A stretch of 64,000 bases of DNA from DATFVJ01 sp963727015 (GCA_963727015.1 CAVSEV010000011.1:434001-498000), one strand, 5' to 3'; counted from the first letter of the stretch, positions 8,853 to 17,811 are shown. Translations and numbers: made by a program. Notes: generated by a model not told the origin, from the sequence alone.

Positions 8853-8942
8853 GTTCGGGAGGCGCACGTTCGGGAGGCGCACGTTCGGGAGGCGCACGTT
8901 CGGGAGGCGCATATTCCGGCGACGCATGTTCGTGAGGCGCGG
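8853..8942. repeat. 15-bp tandem repeat upstream of tRNA-Ser
   Basis: Four identical copies of GTTCGGGAGGCGCAC (8853-8912), then two degenerate copies to 8942. It sits in the 340-base non-coding gap between the SRP RNA and tRNA-Ser(GGA), ending 27 bases before the tRNA. Both neighbouring RNA genes point away from it, so it lies where their promoters should be. Confidence 0.85.
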
Positions 8943-8969
8943 GTTCTTCGGACCGGTAGGCTTGCCGGC

Positions 8970-9057
8970 GGAGGATTCGCCTAGTGGCCTAGGGCGCACG
9001 CTTGGAAAGCGTGTTGGGGGCAACCCCTCGCGAGTTCGAATCTCGCATCCTCCGCCA
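8970..9057 (+). tRNA. tRNA-Ser (anticodon GGA)
   Basis: A cloverleaf can be drawn: acceptor GGAGGAT pairs with ATCCTCC at 9047-9053, the anticodon arm CACGC-TTGGAAA-GCGTG gives anticodon GGA, there is a long variable arm (class II, TTGGGGGCAACCCCTC), and the T-loop is GTTCGAATC. The discriminator G and CCA end are encoded (9054-9057). It reads UCC/UCU codons. Confidence 0.97.
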
Positions 9058-9249
9058 TCGTGACCAGCAGGTTTCAAAGTACGAACCCGGCAGCGGCCGT
9101 CCTTGCGCCCGTCGCTCGTCTCATTTCAGTCTCAGTTATCCCGCTTCGCTGGGACGCTTGACCCGCCAACCCGCCGTCTGCCCCGCGCGGCGTATTTCCA
9201 TCGGGGTCGGGCGTCGCTTTGCACGGGGTTTCGACGGGATCCGCGGGCG

Positions 9250-10446
9250 CTACCCCAGCTGGTCGCGGCGGCGTGTCAGGTAGGCGGTCTCGGCGGTGTT
9301 GCCCGCCATCTCGATGGCCTTGTCGTACGCCCCGCGCGACTTCTGACTGCGGCCCAGCCGGCGCAGCAGGTCGGCGCGGGTCGCATGGTAGGCGTGATAG
9401 CCGGCCAGGTTGTGCTCGAGACGGTCGACGGCAGCCAGCGCCACTTCCGGGCCGTCAAGCTCGGCCACGGCGATGGCCCGGTTGAGGGCGATGATCGGCG
9501 AGGGGTCGAGGCGGACGAGCTGGTCGTAGAGGGCGACGACCTGCGACCAGTCGGTGTCGCGTGCGTCGCGGGCGGAGGTGTGCACCGCGCTGATCGCCGC
9601 GAGGATCTGGTAGCGACCTGGAGCCGCCCGGGCGGCCAGGCGCTCGCGCACCAGCCGGTGACCCTCGGCGACCAGCGCCGCGTCCCAGGCCCCGCGGTCC
9701 TGCTCGTCGAGGGTGACCAGTTCGCCGCTCGCCGAAACCCGGGCGGTGCGGCGGGCCTCGGTGAGGAGCATCAGCGCCAGCAGCCCGGCCACCTCACCGT
9801 CCTCCGGCATGAGGGCACGGATCAGGCGAGTGAGCCGGATCGCCTCGGCGGTCAGGTCGTGACGTACGGGATCGGTGCCGGGGCTGGTCGCGAGGTAGCC
9901 CTCGTTGAAGACGAGGAAGAGGACGGCGAGTACGGCGGGGACGCGTGCCGGGAGATCCTCCGCGGACGGCACCCGGTAAGGGATGCGAGCCGCCTTGATC
10001 TTGGCCTTCGCGCGGGTGATCCGCTGCCCCACGGTGGTCTCGCGCACCAGGAAGGCGCGGGCGATCTCGGGCACGGTCAGACCGGCGACCATGCGCAGCG
10101 TCAGCGCCACGCGGGTCTCCATCGCGAGCGCCGGGTGACAGCAGGTGAAGATCAGCCGGAGCCGCTCGTCGTCGATGGCGCCGGGAGGCTCGGGCGGGTC
10201 GTCGCCGGACAGCAGCTGAGCCTCCTTCTGCTTGTCGCCGCGCTTGGCGGTGGTGGTCAGCCAGGCGCCGGGGCTGGGGGGTACGCCGTCGGCCGGCCAC
10301 CGCCCGACGGCGGTCGCGAACGCCTCGGCCGCCGCATCCTCGGCGATGTCGAGGTCACCGAAGCGCCTGGTCAGGGCGGCGACCACCCGCGCCCACTCCT
10401 CGTGGTGGGCCTGGGTGACCGCCTCCCGGACGTCGGCCAAGCTCAC
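9250..10446 (-). CDS. ECF-family sigma factor, ECF42 type
   Basis: RNA polymerase sigma factor with region 2 near the N-terminus (ALTRRFGDLDIAEDAAAEAFATAV...RWPADGVPPSPGAWLTTTAK) and region 4 (TLRMVAGLTVPEIARAFLV...RITRAKAKIKAA). A helical extension of about 200 residues follows, TPR-like at the end (ALNRAIAVAELDGPEVALAAVD). This layout and the YCII gene immediately upstream match the ECF42 group, which lacks a classical anti-sigma factor. GTG at 10446 overlaps the YCII stop by 4 bases and removes a meaningless upstream extension. It gives 398 residues. Confidence 0.88.
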   Translation of the reverse strand: MSLADVREAVTQAHHEEWARVVAALTRRFGDLDIAEDAAAEAFATAVGRWPADGVPPSPGAWLTTTAKRGDKQKEAQLLSGDDPPEPPGAIDDERLRLIFTCCHPALAMETRVALTLRMVAGLTVPEIARAFLVRETTVGQRITRAKAKIKAARIPYRVPSAEDLPARVPAVLAVLFLVFNEGYLATSPGTDPVRHDLTAEAIRLTRLIRALMPEDGEVAGLLALMLLTEARRTARVSASGELVTLDEQDRGAWDAALVAEGHRLVRERLAARAAPGRYQILAAISAVHTSARDARDTDWSQVVALYDQLVRLDPSPIIALNRAIAVAELDGPEVALAAVDRLEHNLAGYHAYHATRADLLRRLGRSQKSRGAYDKAIEMAGNTAETAYLTRRRDQLG

Positions 10447-10766
10447 AGGACCGGCCGCAACTCGATCTTCCGGTTGCAGTGCTTCGAACCCTCGGCGGCG
10501 AGCTTGAGCGCCACGTCGAGGTCGGCGGCCTCCATGATCCAGAAGCCGGCGAGATACTCCTTCGACTCCAGGAAGGGCCCGTCGGTGAACATCGCCTCGT
10601 CGCCTCGGTTGTCGATGACAGTGGCCGAACTGGGCGCCGCGAGGCCGACGGCGAAGACCCAGTGACCCTCCGCCTTGAGCCGCTTGTTGAACGCGCTGAT
10701 GGCCGCCATCTCGTCCGGGGTGGCGAGGCCGGCCGTGTCGTCGATCACGGAAACCAGGTACTGCAT
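10443..10766 (-). CDS. YciI/DGPF-family protein (ECF42 partner)
   Basis: A 107-residue protein with the YCII fold: MQYLVSVIDDTAGLA at the start, a FTDGPFLESKEYLAGFWIME block (the DGPF motif) and a conserved C-terminal helix. DGPF proteins are typically encoded next to ECF42 sigma factors and are targets of them. Their biochemical role is not established. AGGAGATGAT is a good ribosome site before ATG 10766, and the stop overlaps the sigma start. Confidence 0.88.
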   Translation of the reverse strand: MQYLVSVIDDTAGLATPDEMAAISAFNKRLKAEGHWVFAVGLAAPSSATVIDNRGDEAMFTDGPFLESKEYLAGFWIMEAADLDVALKLAAEGSKHCNRKIELRPVL

Positions 10767-10821
10767 CTTGGATCATCTCCTGTGGTCCGGGGCGCTCCTC
10801 GTGGGCGGCCGCTCACGCCTG

Positions 10822-10849
10822 CTACGAACACCTCCGCCCCGATCCGACA
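10822..10849 (-). promoter_or_regulatory. Candidate ECF42 autoregulatory promoter
   Basis: On the minus strand TGTCGG (10844-10849) and CGTAG (10822-10826) are spaced by 17 bases, about 55 bases upstream of the YCII start. It resembles the TGTCGA/CGT-type elements reported for ECF42 sigma factors. This is a by-eye match only. The remaining gap to 11144 holds no convincing gene. Confidence 0.3.
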
Positions 10850-11144
10850 CCGCCTCCCGGATTTCTTTCAAGGACTTTCTGGTACGCCGGCTGTGAGCGA
10901 TCCGGCAGCGAGACGGTTTCGGGGCGACTGCGCCGGATTCCTAAGATTCGGTGACCACGTTGAGCGAGATGCACGGATGAGCCTGGCCACTGCCCCCAAG
11001 GATGCGGTGGCCTACGCCCGCCCGCCGCAGAACCCCACTCCCGGCGCCTATGGGGCACCCAGATCATCACCATGATCGGCGCGCAGCTGACTGCAAGGGC
11101 ACCTGGTCACCGTCACCTCGACGATCTTGCGTTGCTCGCCCTGG

Positions 11145-11761
11145 TCAGACGGTGGGCGGAGCGGCGGGGGTGCGCTGCTCCAGCGCCTGCAACGCCAGCC
11201 GGACGGCGGTGTCGAGCTGAGGATCGCGGCCCGCTGCCCAGTCGTGCGGCGCGATTGTCACCTCGACGTCCGGATCCACCCCATGGTTCTCCACCGCCCA
11301 GCCGACGCCGGCGAACCACCAGGCGTACTTCGGCTGCGCCATCATGGTCCCATCGGCCAGCTCGTACTTGAGGTCAACGCCGAGCACGCCGCCCCAGGTA
11401 CGGGTGCCGACCACGGTCGCGATGCCGTAGGACTTCAGCGCCTGGATCACGATGTCCCCGCCGGAACTCGCGTACTCGTCCGTGATCGCTACGATCGGAC
11501 CGCGCGGTGGCGGGCGGCGCCGTGCCCGAGCGACCGGGAGCCATCGCGAGTCGAGGTCCAGGCGACGTGCGTAGCCGACGGCTTCAGCTGCGGATGCAGC
11601 ACCGGAGCCTGGTCAGCAGTCAGCCGCCACGCCCGGGTGCCACGGCCCTTTGCCGCCTCGCTCAGCGACGTGAGCCAGACATCGTCCTCAGCCGTGAACG
11701 TGATGAGATCGCGTGCAAGGTGCGGGTAGCGCGGGTAAGACGGTTCGGTCGCACGCCGACC
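11145..11761 (-). pseudogene. Tricorn protease homologue, internal deletion relic
   Basis: Two ends of one gene are joined with the middle missing. Near 11534-11761 the minus strand reads RYPHLARDLITFTAEDDVWL, then HPQLKPSATHVAWTSTRDGS, the N-terminal beta-propeller start of tricorn-like S41 peptidases. From about 11503 to 11145 it reads RGPIVAITDEYASSGGDI and GTRTWGGVLGVDLKYELADG, then WAVENHGVDPDVEVTIAPHD, the C-terminal catalytic region with the serine segment. About 800 residues are absent, the junction (11503-11534) changes frame, and the N-terminal part lacks an in-frame start codon (an indel around GTGCGACC). It cannot make a working protease. Confidence 0.82.
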
Positions 11762-11896
11762 CTAGTCACCCAGATTCCGACGACGCGATAAATGTGCTCA
11801 GGTCCGCGGACCAGCCCAGGAGCCATTACCTCGGCAACTTTCTGCGCCGCGTCAGCAGTTGGATGCCTGCCAATGGCCCATGGCAAAATCAGCTAG

Positions 11897-14800
11897 GTGC
11901 AGATCGGGATGCTTGGATCATTCGAGGTTCGCACGGACGACGGCGCCTTCGCCGACGTGCCGGGCGCGCGGCTGCGCGGGCTGTTGATCGCCCTCGCTCT
12001 CGAACCAGGTCACGCAGTCCCGAAGGCGACGCTCGTCGACTGGATTTGGGGTGAGCACCCGCCCTCCGACGCGGTGAATGCCTTGCAACGCTTGGTTTCC
12101 CGGCTGCGGAGGGCGCTGCCGGGAGGGTTAGTCGAAGGGCAGACGAACGGCTACCGGTTGACGGTGGAACCCGGCGCTGTCGACGCCGTGCGGTTCGAAC
12201 GCCTCGTCGGCCAGGCCCGCAATGACGAGGATCCACGGCGGGTACGGCTGCTGCGCGAGGCCCTCGCATTGTGGCGCGGCGCGGCCATGCAGGGCGTCGG
12301 TTTGAAGGATAGTGCAGCGTTTGACGCGGCGGTCACCCGGCTCGAGGGGCTACGCCTGACAGCCATGGAGGATCGGTTCGATGCGGAGATCAGCCTCGGC
12401 CACGGTGTGGAGCTGGTCACGGAACTGACCGACTTGGTGGCCGCGCATCCGGTGCGAGAACGGCTTGTCGCTGCGCTGATGCGTGCCCTCGTTGCGGCCG
12501 GTCGCGACACCGAGGCGCTGCTCGTGTACCAGCGCACGAGAGAAGCCTTGGCCGACGCACTGGGCGTCGACCCCGCACCGGAGCTGTCCGCACTGCACGT
12601 CGCGCTGCTGCGGGGCGAGCTGGGACGGCGGGAGGAAAACCGGAAGACCAACTTGCGCGCCGAGCTGACCAGCTTCGTCGGCAAGGACGCTGATGTCGCC
12701 GCGGTCCGCGAACTCATCGCCGAACATCGGCTTACCACCGTGATCGGGCCGGGCGGCTCGGGGAAGACCAGGCTGGCCACGGAAACCGCGCGCACGCTGC
12801 TCGGCGACCTGCCGGACGGAGCCTGGCTGGTGGAGCTCGCGGCCATCGGTGCCGACGGTGACGTGGCGCAGTCGACGCTCGCCGCGCTCGGGCTCCGGGA
12901 TGCTCTGCTCGGCGGGACACCGAACGCAGAACCGATGGACCGGCTCATCGCCGCGATCCGCGAGCGGGAGGCGCTGCTGATTCTGGACAACTGTGAGCAC
13001 GTGATCGAGTCCGCGGCGGCGTTCGCCCATCGAGCGCTCGGGGAGTGCCAGCGGCTGCGGATCCTGGCGACGAGCAGGGAACCGCTCGGCATCACCGGTG
13101 AGGCGCTGTGGCTTGTCGAGCCGCTGGCCTTGCCGGAGGGGGACGCCAGCCCCGGCGAGATCCAGTCCTCTCCAGCCGTCCAGTTGCTGCGGGACCGGGC
13201 CGGCGCGGTGCGCAGGGATCTCGCGGCCGACGCCCACTCGTTGTCGACGATGGTGCGCGTCTGCCGGGCGCTGGACGGGATGCCGCTGGCGATCGAACTG
13301 GCCGCGGCCAGGTTGCGCACCATGTCCCTCGATCAGCTCGCCAACCGGCTCGACGACCGGTTCCGCCTGCTTACCAGCGGTAGCCGTACCGCGCTGCCGC
13401 GGCACAAGACGCTGCGCGCGGTGGTCGACTGGAGCTGGGAGCTGCTCACCGACGCCGAACGGATGGTCCTGCGCAGGCTCGCGGTGTTCTCCGGCGGAGC
13501 GAGCCTGGACGCGGCCGAGCGGGTCTGCGCCGGCGATGCCGTCGAGCAGCAGCAGGTGCTCGAGTTGCTCACCGCGCTGACCGAGAAATCGCTGCTGCTC
13601 ACCGAGGGCAACGGCGCACCGCGCTACCGGATGATCGGCACGATCAAGGAATACGCCGCGCACCGGCTCGCGGAGGCGGGGGAATCGGACCTGGCGCGCC
13701 ATGCGCATCTCGCCTACGTCACCGAACTCACCGAGACCGCGGAGCCACATCTTCGCCGCGCCGAGCAATTGGAATGGCTCGCTACGCTCGGGGCCGAGCA
13801 CGACAACATCGGTTCTGCGATGCGTGGTGCGCTCGCGGCCGGGGAGGCGCACGCGGCGATGCGGCTCGCGGCAGCCGCCGGATACTACTGGTGGCTCGGC
13901 GGCCACAAGGCCGAAGGCGTCGAGCTGATCATCGCCGCCACGAAGACGCCCGGCGAGGTGGCCGACGAGATCCGGGCCATGGTGTACGCCCTCATCACGA
14001 TGTTCGTGACCTCCGGGCCAGGCGACCAGTACCAGGCGGAGGAGTGGATCCACAAGGCATACTGGTTCAGCCAGCGCAGTCAGCGCCGCAACCCGCTGCT
14101 GGGGCTGGTCGCCCCGCTGGAACGCATGCTGCAGGCACCGGACGAATTCCTGCCCGCGTGGGAACCGTTGCTGGACAACGAGGACCCGTGGGTACGCGCA
14201 CTGGCCCGGCTGCACCTCGGCAAGATGCGGATCATGCTCGGCCAAGGCGGGCGAGACGCGGAAGCGTACCTCGAGATGGCGCTCGCCGAGTTCCGCGCGC
14301 TCGGCGAGCGGTGGGGGATTTCGTTCGCCCTGACCGAGCTGGCGGACCGGATCGCGATGCGCGGCGAGTTCGCCAGTGCATGCGAGCACTACGAACAGGC
14401 GATCGCGGTCGTCACCGAAATCGGTCCCATCGAGGATGTCATCCGGATGCGGTCGCGACAGGCTCAGCTGTACTGGCTGCTAGGCGACGAGGACTCCAGC
14501 GCGGCTGCTATCGCCGAGGCCGGGCGGCGCGCGGAACGGGTCACCTGGCCGGATGCGCTGGCTATGCTGGCCCTCTCGAAGGCCGAGCTCGCCCGCTGGG
14601 ACGGCGACACCGAGGAGGCGTGCCGCCAACTCGGCGTCGCGACAACCATGCTGGGCGACGAAGCGGAGCGGGCGAACATCCGCGCGGTAACCCATGACCT
14701 GCTCGGCTACCTCGCCGACGATCTCAGCGAGGCCCGTACATACCGCATAGCGGCCTGCCAGGCGGCGTCCGAGGCGGGGCACGCACCCCTGATCGCGCAG

Positions 14801-15034
14801 GTACTCGTCGGGGTCGCGGACCTGGCACTGCGCTGCGACCAGTACGAGCAGGCCGCGCGGCTGCTCGCGGCAAGCGCAGGCGTGCGCGGACTGCCGGATC
14901 GTTCCCACCCGGATGCGGCCCGGATCGAGCAGGCCGCGCGGCACCGCCTCGGCGATGCACGGTTCGCCGAGGCGGCGCGGGAGGGCACGCAGACGAGCTG
15001 GTCTCAGCTGGTCACCGTCACGCTCGCCTCCTGA
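11897..15034 (+). CDS. BTAD/SARP-type regulator with ATPase and TPR domains
   Basis: Large AfsR-like transcription regulator of 1045 residues. Residues 1-90 form an OmpR-type winged helix (LGSFEVRTDDGAF...LLIALALEPG), followed by a bacterial transcriptional activator domain to about 240. A STAND-type ATPase follows, with Walker A VIGPGGSGKTRLA near 281 and Walker B ALLILDNCEHV near 360, then a helical repeat region to the C-terminus. It is convergent with a DUF4097/DrrAB-like ABC locus, and regulators of this kind often sit beside such exporters, so that locus is a plausible target. The GTG start has only a weak ribosome site. The last 17 bases overlap a permease relic on the other strand. 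Confidence 0.9.
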   Translation: MQIGMLGSFEVRTDDGAFADVPGARLRGLLIALALEPGHAVPKATLVDWIWGEHPPSDAVNALQRLVSRLRRALPGGLVEGQTNGYRLTVEPGAVDAVRFERLVGQARNDEDPRRVRLLREALALWRGAAMQGVGLKDSAAFDAAVTRLEGLRLTAMEDRFDAEISLGHGVELVTELTDLVAAHPVRERLVAALMRALVAAGRDTEALLVYQRTREALADALGVDPAPELSALHVALLRGELGRREENRKTNLRAELTSFVGKDADVAAVRELIAEHRLTTVIGPGGSGKTRLATETARTLLGDLPDGAWLVELAAIGADGDVAQSTLAALGLRDALLGGTPNAEPMDRLIAAIREREALLILDNCEHVIESAAAFAHRALGECQRLRILATSREPLGITGEALWLVEPLALPEGDASPGEIQSSPAVQLLRDRAGAVRRDLAADAHSLSTMVRVCRALDGMPLAIELAAARLRTMSLDQLANRLDDRFRLLTSGSRTALPRHKTLRAVVDWSWELLTDAERMVLRRLAVFSGGASLDAAERVCAGDAVEQQQVLELLTALTEKSLLLTEGNGAPRYRMIGTIKEYAAHRLAEAGESDLARHAHLAYVTELTETAEPHLRRAEQLEWLATLGAEHDNIGSAMRGALAAGEAHAAMRLAAAAGYYWWLGGHKAEGVELIIAATKTPGEVADEIRAMVYALITMFVTSGPGDQYQAEEWIHKAYWFSQRSQRRNPLLGLVAPLERMLQAPDEFLPAWEPLLDNEDPWVRALARLHLGKMRIMLGQGGRDAEAYLEMALAEFRALGERWGISFALTELADRIAMRGEFASACEHYEQAIAVVTEIGPIEDVIRMRSRQAQLYWLLGDEDSSAAAIAEAGRRAERVTWPDALAMLALSKAELARWDGDTEEACRQLGVATTMLGDEAERANIRAVTHDLLGYLADDLSEARTYRIAACQAASEAGHAPLIAQVLVGVADLALRCDQYEQAARLLAASAGVRGLPDRSHPDAARIEQAARHRLGDARFAEAAREGTQTSWSQLVTVTLAS

Positions 15035-15110
15035 ACGTGGCAAGTGCCCACAGGTACCCGGCGAGCGCGATCCCGGCGCACCAGGCGATCGCGGCGATCG
15101 CGGCGTCGGC
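15018..15110 (-). pseudogene. 3' fragment of an ABC-2 permease (duplicate)
   Basis: On the minus strand this stretch reads AWCAGIALAGYLWALATFRR and ends RA-stop. The intact permease at 16109-16870 ends with the nearly identical AWCAGIALVGYLWALATFKR and RA-stop. Only about 30 codons survive. It lies beyond the DUF4097 gene and overlaps the end of the BTAD regulator, so it marks a duplication or gene-replacement event at this locus. Confidence 0.8.
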
Positions 15111-15117
15111 TGACCCG

Positions 15118-15152
15118 CAACGCGACGGCGCCATGGTGGCGCCGTCGCGTTG
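15118..15152. terminator. Perfect 16-bp hairpin between convergent genes
   Basis: CAACGCGACGGCGCCA and its exact reverse complement are separated by TGG. The hairpin sits between the BTAD regulator (ending 15034) and the convergent DUF4097 gene (ending 15156). It is symmetrical and could stop transcription from both sides. No U-run. Confidence 0.75.
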
Positions 15153-15155
15153 AGG

Positions 15156-15992
15156 TCAGTTTGCTGCGCGTTGAATGATGATGTCGCCGTGCCGCGTGCG
15201 GGCGTGGACCGTGACCTTGTTGTCCGACGTGTCAGGGTTCTCCTGCGGCGGAACAGAGTTGCGCACCGACCCTCGCTCGCTGTTGACGTCGATGTAGGCC
15301 GCGGTGCCCTCACTGATGCCGACCTCGATGTTTCCTGAGCCGTTCATCAGTTCCGCTTGGCCGCGTGTCAGCCGGCCGATCCGAATGGCACCATTGGCTG
15401 TCTTGGCGGTGACGCTGCCGTCGGCGCGGTCGATGTCGAAACCGCCGCTGCCACTGCTGAGATCGAGGTTGGCCGAGGCGTGGCCGATCCAGGTCTGCCC
15501 GCCCGAGCTCGAGAGCTTAACGGTGTCCTTGACCTCGCTGATCCGCATTGCGAACGCCGCACCGTCGATGTTGGCGCGCTCCGCGATGTGGCCGATCGTG
15601 ACCTCGCCGGCAGCGATGTTGGCCTGCAGTGCGTTGATGCGATCGAGATGGACCCGACCCGATGCCATGTGCAGCTCGCACTCGCCAAATGAGCCGTCAG
15701 CGTGAACATCCGAGTGCGCCAGGTACGCGACCAGGCTGGAGTCGGCGGGCAGGTCGATCGTGATGGCGACCGAACCGTTCTTGTCCCCGGAGACGGTCGT
15801 TTTGACCGATAGCTGACCGTCGGCGAAGTCGACCTTGGTCTTGTTGGCCACCTTGACGTCCGACTGGCTCGCCTTGTCGATGGGTTCGACCAGCACCACG
15901 GTGTCGGTCCGGTCGCTCGCGGTGACCCGCACCTGAGCACCGGCGACAACAACGGTGGCGATGATGGGCCCTGGCGTGGCGAATGCAGGCAT
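15156..15992 (-). CDS. DUF4097 beta-repeat protein
   Basis: A 278-residue protein of repeated short beta strands typical of DUF4097 (putative adhesin fold): DVKVANKTKVDFADGQLSV, ANLDLSSGSGGFDIDRADGS, VTAKTANGAIRIGRLTRGQA, GSVRNSVPP and HARTRHGDIIIQRA. No signal peptide or membrane helix is visible, so it is probably cytoplasmic. ATG 15992 is chosen because AGAGGAGAG lies just upstream. The open frame reaches 16070 but its extension looks non-coding. It lies below a DrrA/DrrB-like pair, 116 bases after the permease gene, likely in the same transcript. Confidence 0.85.
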   Translation of the reverse strand: MPAFATPGPIIATVVVAGAQVRVTASDRTDTVVLVEPIDKASQSDVKVANKTKVDFADGQLSVKTTVSGDKNGSVAITIDLPADSSLVAYLAHSDVHADGSFGECELHMASGRVHLDRINALQANIAAGEVTIGHIAERANIDGAAFAMRISEVKDTVKLSSSGGQTWIGHASANLDLSSGSGGFDIDRADGSVTAKTANGAIRIGRLTRGQAELMNGSGNIEVGISEGTAAYIDVNSERGSVRNSVPPQENPDTSDNKVTVHARTRHGDIIIQRAAN

Positions 15993-16108
15993 GACAACTC
16001 TCCTCTTGTCTCGTACTTGATTGTTGGCGGGCGGCCCAGCCGACCCAGCCTGTGAAGCACCGGTCCGCACGCCCGATCACGGTCCTCGGAAGGCCATCGC
16101 CCGGGAGG

Positions 16109-16870
16109 TCACGCGCGCCTCTTGAATGTGGCGAGCGCCCATAGGTATCCGACGAGGGCGATCCCGGCGCACCAGGCGAGAGCGGCGGCCGCGTAGCCGC
16201 CCGACGGGGTGCCGGCGAGCAATCCACGCAACGATTCGATAATCGGCGTGAAGGGCTGATACTCCGCAAATTGCCGGACACCCTGTCCCATCTTGGCGGC
16301 CGGCACGATCGCGCTGCTCACGAATGGCAGCAGGATCAGCGGCACGACGGTGAGGCCTGCGGATTCCGGAGTTTTCGCAGCCATTCCCAGCGCGACCGTG
16401 AGCCACGCGGCCGCGAAAGCTGCCGCCGCGATGATACCGATCGCGCCGAGCCAGTCGAGGAGGGTCGCAGGCGACCGGAACCCCAGCGTGAAGGCCATTC
16501 CGATGATGACCGTAATGGCTACCGAACTGCTCAGCGCAGTGGCCATGACGTGACCGGTCAGGACGGCACCGCGGGAGACATTCATAACCTTGAACCGGTT
16601 TATGATGCCCTTCGCCATGTCGGAGTTCACGGATACCGCAGTGGCCGACAACCCGTAGCTGATGGCCAGCAGGATCAGACCTGGTGTTGCGTATTCGATG
16701 TAGTGTTCGCCGACATTGAATGCGTTGCCGAGCACGTACACGAACATCAGCATGATCACGACCGGCATCAAAGCCCCGTTGAATATCGTGACCGGATTCC
16801 GAAGGATGTGCTTCAGGTTGCGACGCAGCATGATCCGCGAATCGGTCAGCGGTGCTGAAGTGGTGCTCAT
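16109..16870 (-). CDS. ABC-2 type permease, DrrB-like
   Basis: Membrane subunit of a drug-type ABC exporter, 253 residues with about six hydrophobic segments (MPVVIMLMFVYVLGNAF, AITVIIGMAFTLGF, IGIIAAAAFAAAWLTVALGM, VVPLILLPFVSSAIV, ALAWCAGIALVGYLWALATF). YATPGLILLAISYGLSATAV followed by NRFKVMNVSRGAVL is typical of the DrrB/ABC2 family. ATG 16870 overlaps the stop of the ATPase gene by 4 bases. A shortened second copy of its 3' end lies at 15018-15110. Confidence 0.9.
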   Translation of the reverse strand: MSTTSAPLTDSRIMLRRNLKHILRNPVTIFNGALMPVVIMLMFVYVLGNAFNVGEHYIEYATPGLILLAISYGLSATAVSVNSDMAKGIINRFKVMNVSRGAVLTGHVMATALSSSVAITVIIGMAFTLGFRSPATLLDWLGAIGIIAAAAFAAAWLTVALGMAAKTPESAGLTVVPLILLPFVSSAIVPAAKMGQGVRQFAEYQPFTPIIESLRGLLAGTPSGGYAAAALAWCAGIALVGYLWALATFKRRA

Positions 16871-17811
16871 TGTGCGATGGCCTCCGTGCTCGCGTGACTG
16901 GTCAGGGCAAGGAAGACGTCATCGAGGTCGGGTGTGTGCACGGAGAACTCCTCAACGTCGATCGAATGCTCATCGAGTTGGTCCAGCAGGGCCCGCAACG
17001 ATTTCGCCCTGCCGTCGCTGGGAACCCGCAGGGTCAGGTCCTCGTCGTCCCGCGTGGAGCCGGTCAGGACCCGCGCCGCCGCGTCGAGTTCGCGGACGTC
17101 GGTGAACTGGAGCCGCACGTGGCTGCCGGGAACCTGGCGCTTGAGTTCGTCGGGAGTGCCCTGGGCAATCAGGTGGCCCTGGTCGAGCACCGCGATCCGG
17201 CCGGCGAGCTGATCGGCTTCTTCGAGATTCTGGGTAGTGAGGAAAATGGTCACGCCGTCGGCCACCAGCTCGCGGACGATGTTCCACATCGTGCGACGGC
17301 TGCGCGGATCCAGTCCCGTCGTCGGCTCGTCCAGGAAAATGATCTGTGGCCTGGTGACCAGCGTCATCGCCAAGTCCAGCTTCCGGCGCATACCGCCGGA
17401 ATAGGTCGCCGCCATCTGCTGCGCCGACTCCACCAGATCGAACCGTTCCAGCAACGAGGTGACCACCCGCTTGCCCTCGCCGGCCCGCAGATGGTGCAGA
17501 TCCGCCATCAACTGCAGGTTCTCTTCCCCTGTCAGCAGATCGTCCACCGCCGCGAACTGGCCGGTGACCCCGATTGCCGCGCGCACCGCCTTGGTCTCGG
17601 TCGCAACATCATGCCCGGCAACCCGTACCGTCCCGCCGTCGGCCTTCATCAACGTGGTCAGCACGTTCACCGTCGTCGTCTTACCCGCCCCATTCGGGCC
17701 TAGCAGGGAAAAAACCGTGCCCGCAGTAACATCTAGATCGATGCCATCGAGCACGGTCTTGTCCCCATACGCCTTCCGCAGCCCTGAGACTGCGATCGCT
17801 GAATTTCTCAT
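16867..17811 (-). CDS. ABC transporter ATP-binding protein, DrrA-like
   Basis: ATPase partner of the permease encoded 4 bases on. Walker A is LLGPNGAGKTTTVNVL, the signature is YSGGMRRKLDLAMTL, Walker B is IIFLDEPTTGLDPRSRR and the H-loop is FLTTQNLEEA. The C-terminal extension (VPSDGRAKSLRALLDQLDEH) is typical of daunorubicin-resistance type ATPases. ATG 17811 gives 314 residues, the family length. The longer frame to 17874 runs through an 11-bp tandem repeat and is less likely. The actual substrate is unknown. Confidence 0.92.
   Translation of the reverse strand: MRNSAIAVSGLRKAYGDKTVLDGIDLDVTAGTVFSLLGPNGAGKTTTVNVLTTLMKADGGTVRVAGHDVATETKAVRAAIGVTGQFAAVDDLLTGEENLQLMADLHHLRAGEGKRVVTSLLERFDLVESAQQMAATYSGGMRRKLDLAMTLVTRPQIIFLDEPTTGLDPRSRRTMWNIVRELVADGVTIFLTTQNLEEADQLAGRIAVLDQGHLIAQGTPDELKRQVPGSHVRLQFTDVRELDAAARVLTGSTRDDEDLTLRVPSDGRAKSLRALLDQLDEHSIDVEEFSVHTPDLDDVFLALTSHASTEAIAQ

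Noticed and set aside
8853..8942. Possible CRISPR array
   Set aside because: Units are directly adjacent with no spacers, and no cas genes are present. It is a simple tandem repeat.
9103..10665. 520-codon plus-strand frame opposite the sigma factor
   Set aside because: No recognisable domain. The minus strand encodes sigma regions 2 and 4.
10978..11074. 32-codon frame after the ECF42 region
   Set aside because: No ribosome site and no recognisable sequence. It is probably chance.
12350..14389. 679-codon minus-strand frame opposite the BTAD regulator
   Set aside because: Low-complexity composition, no family motif. The plus strand carries clear winged-helix, BTAD and Walker motifs.
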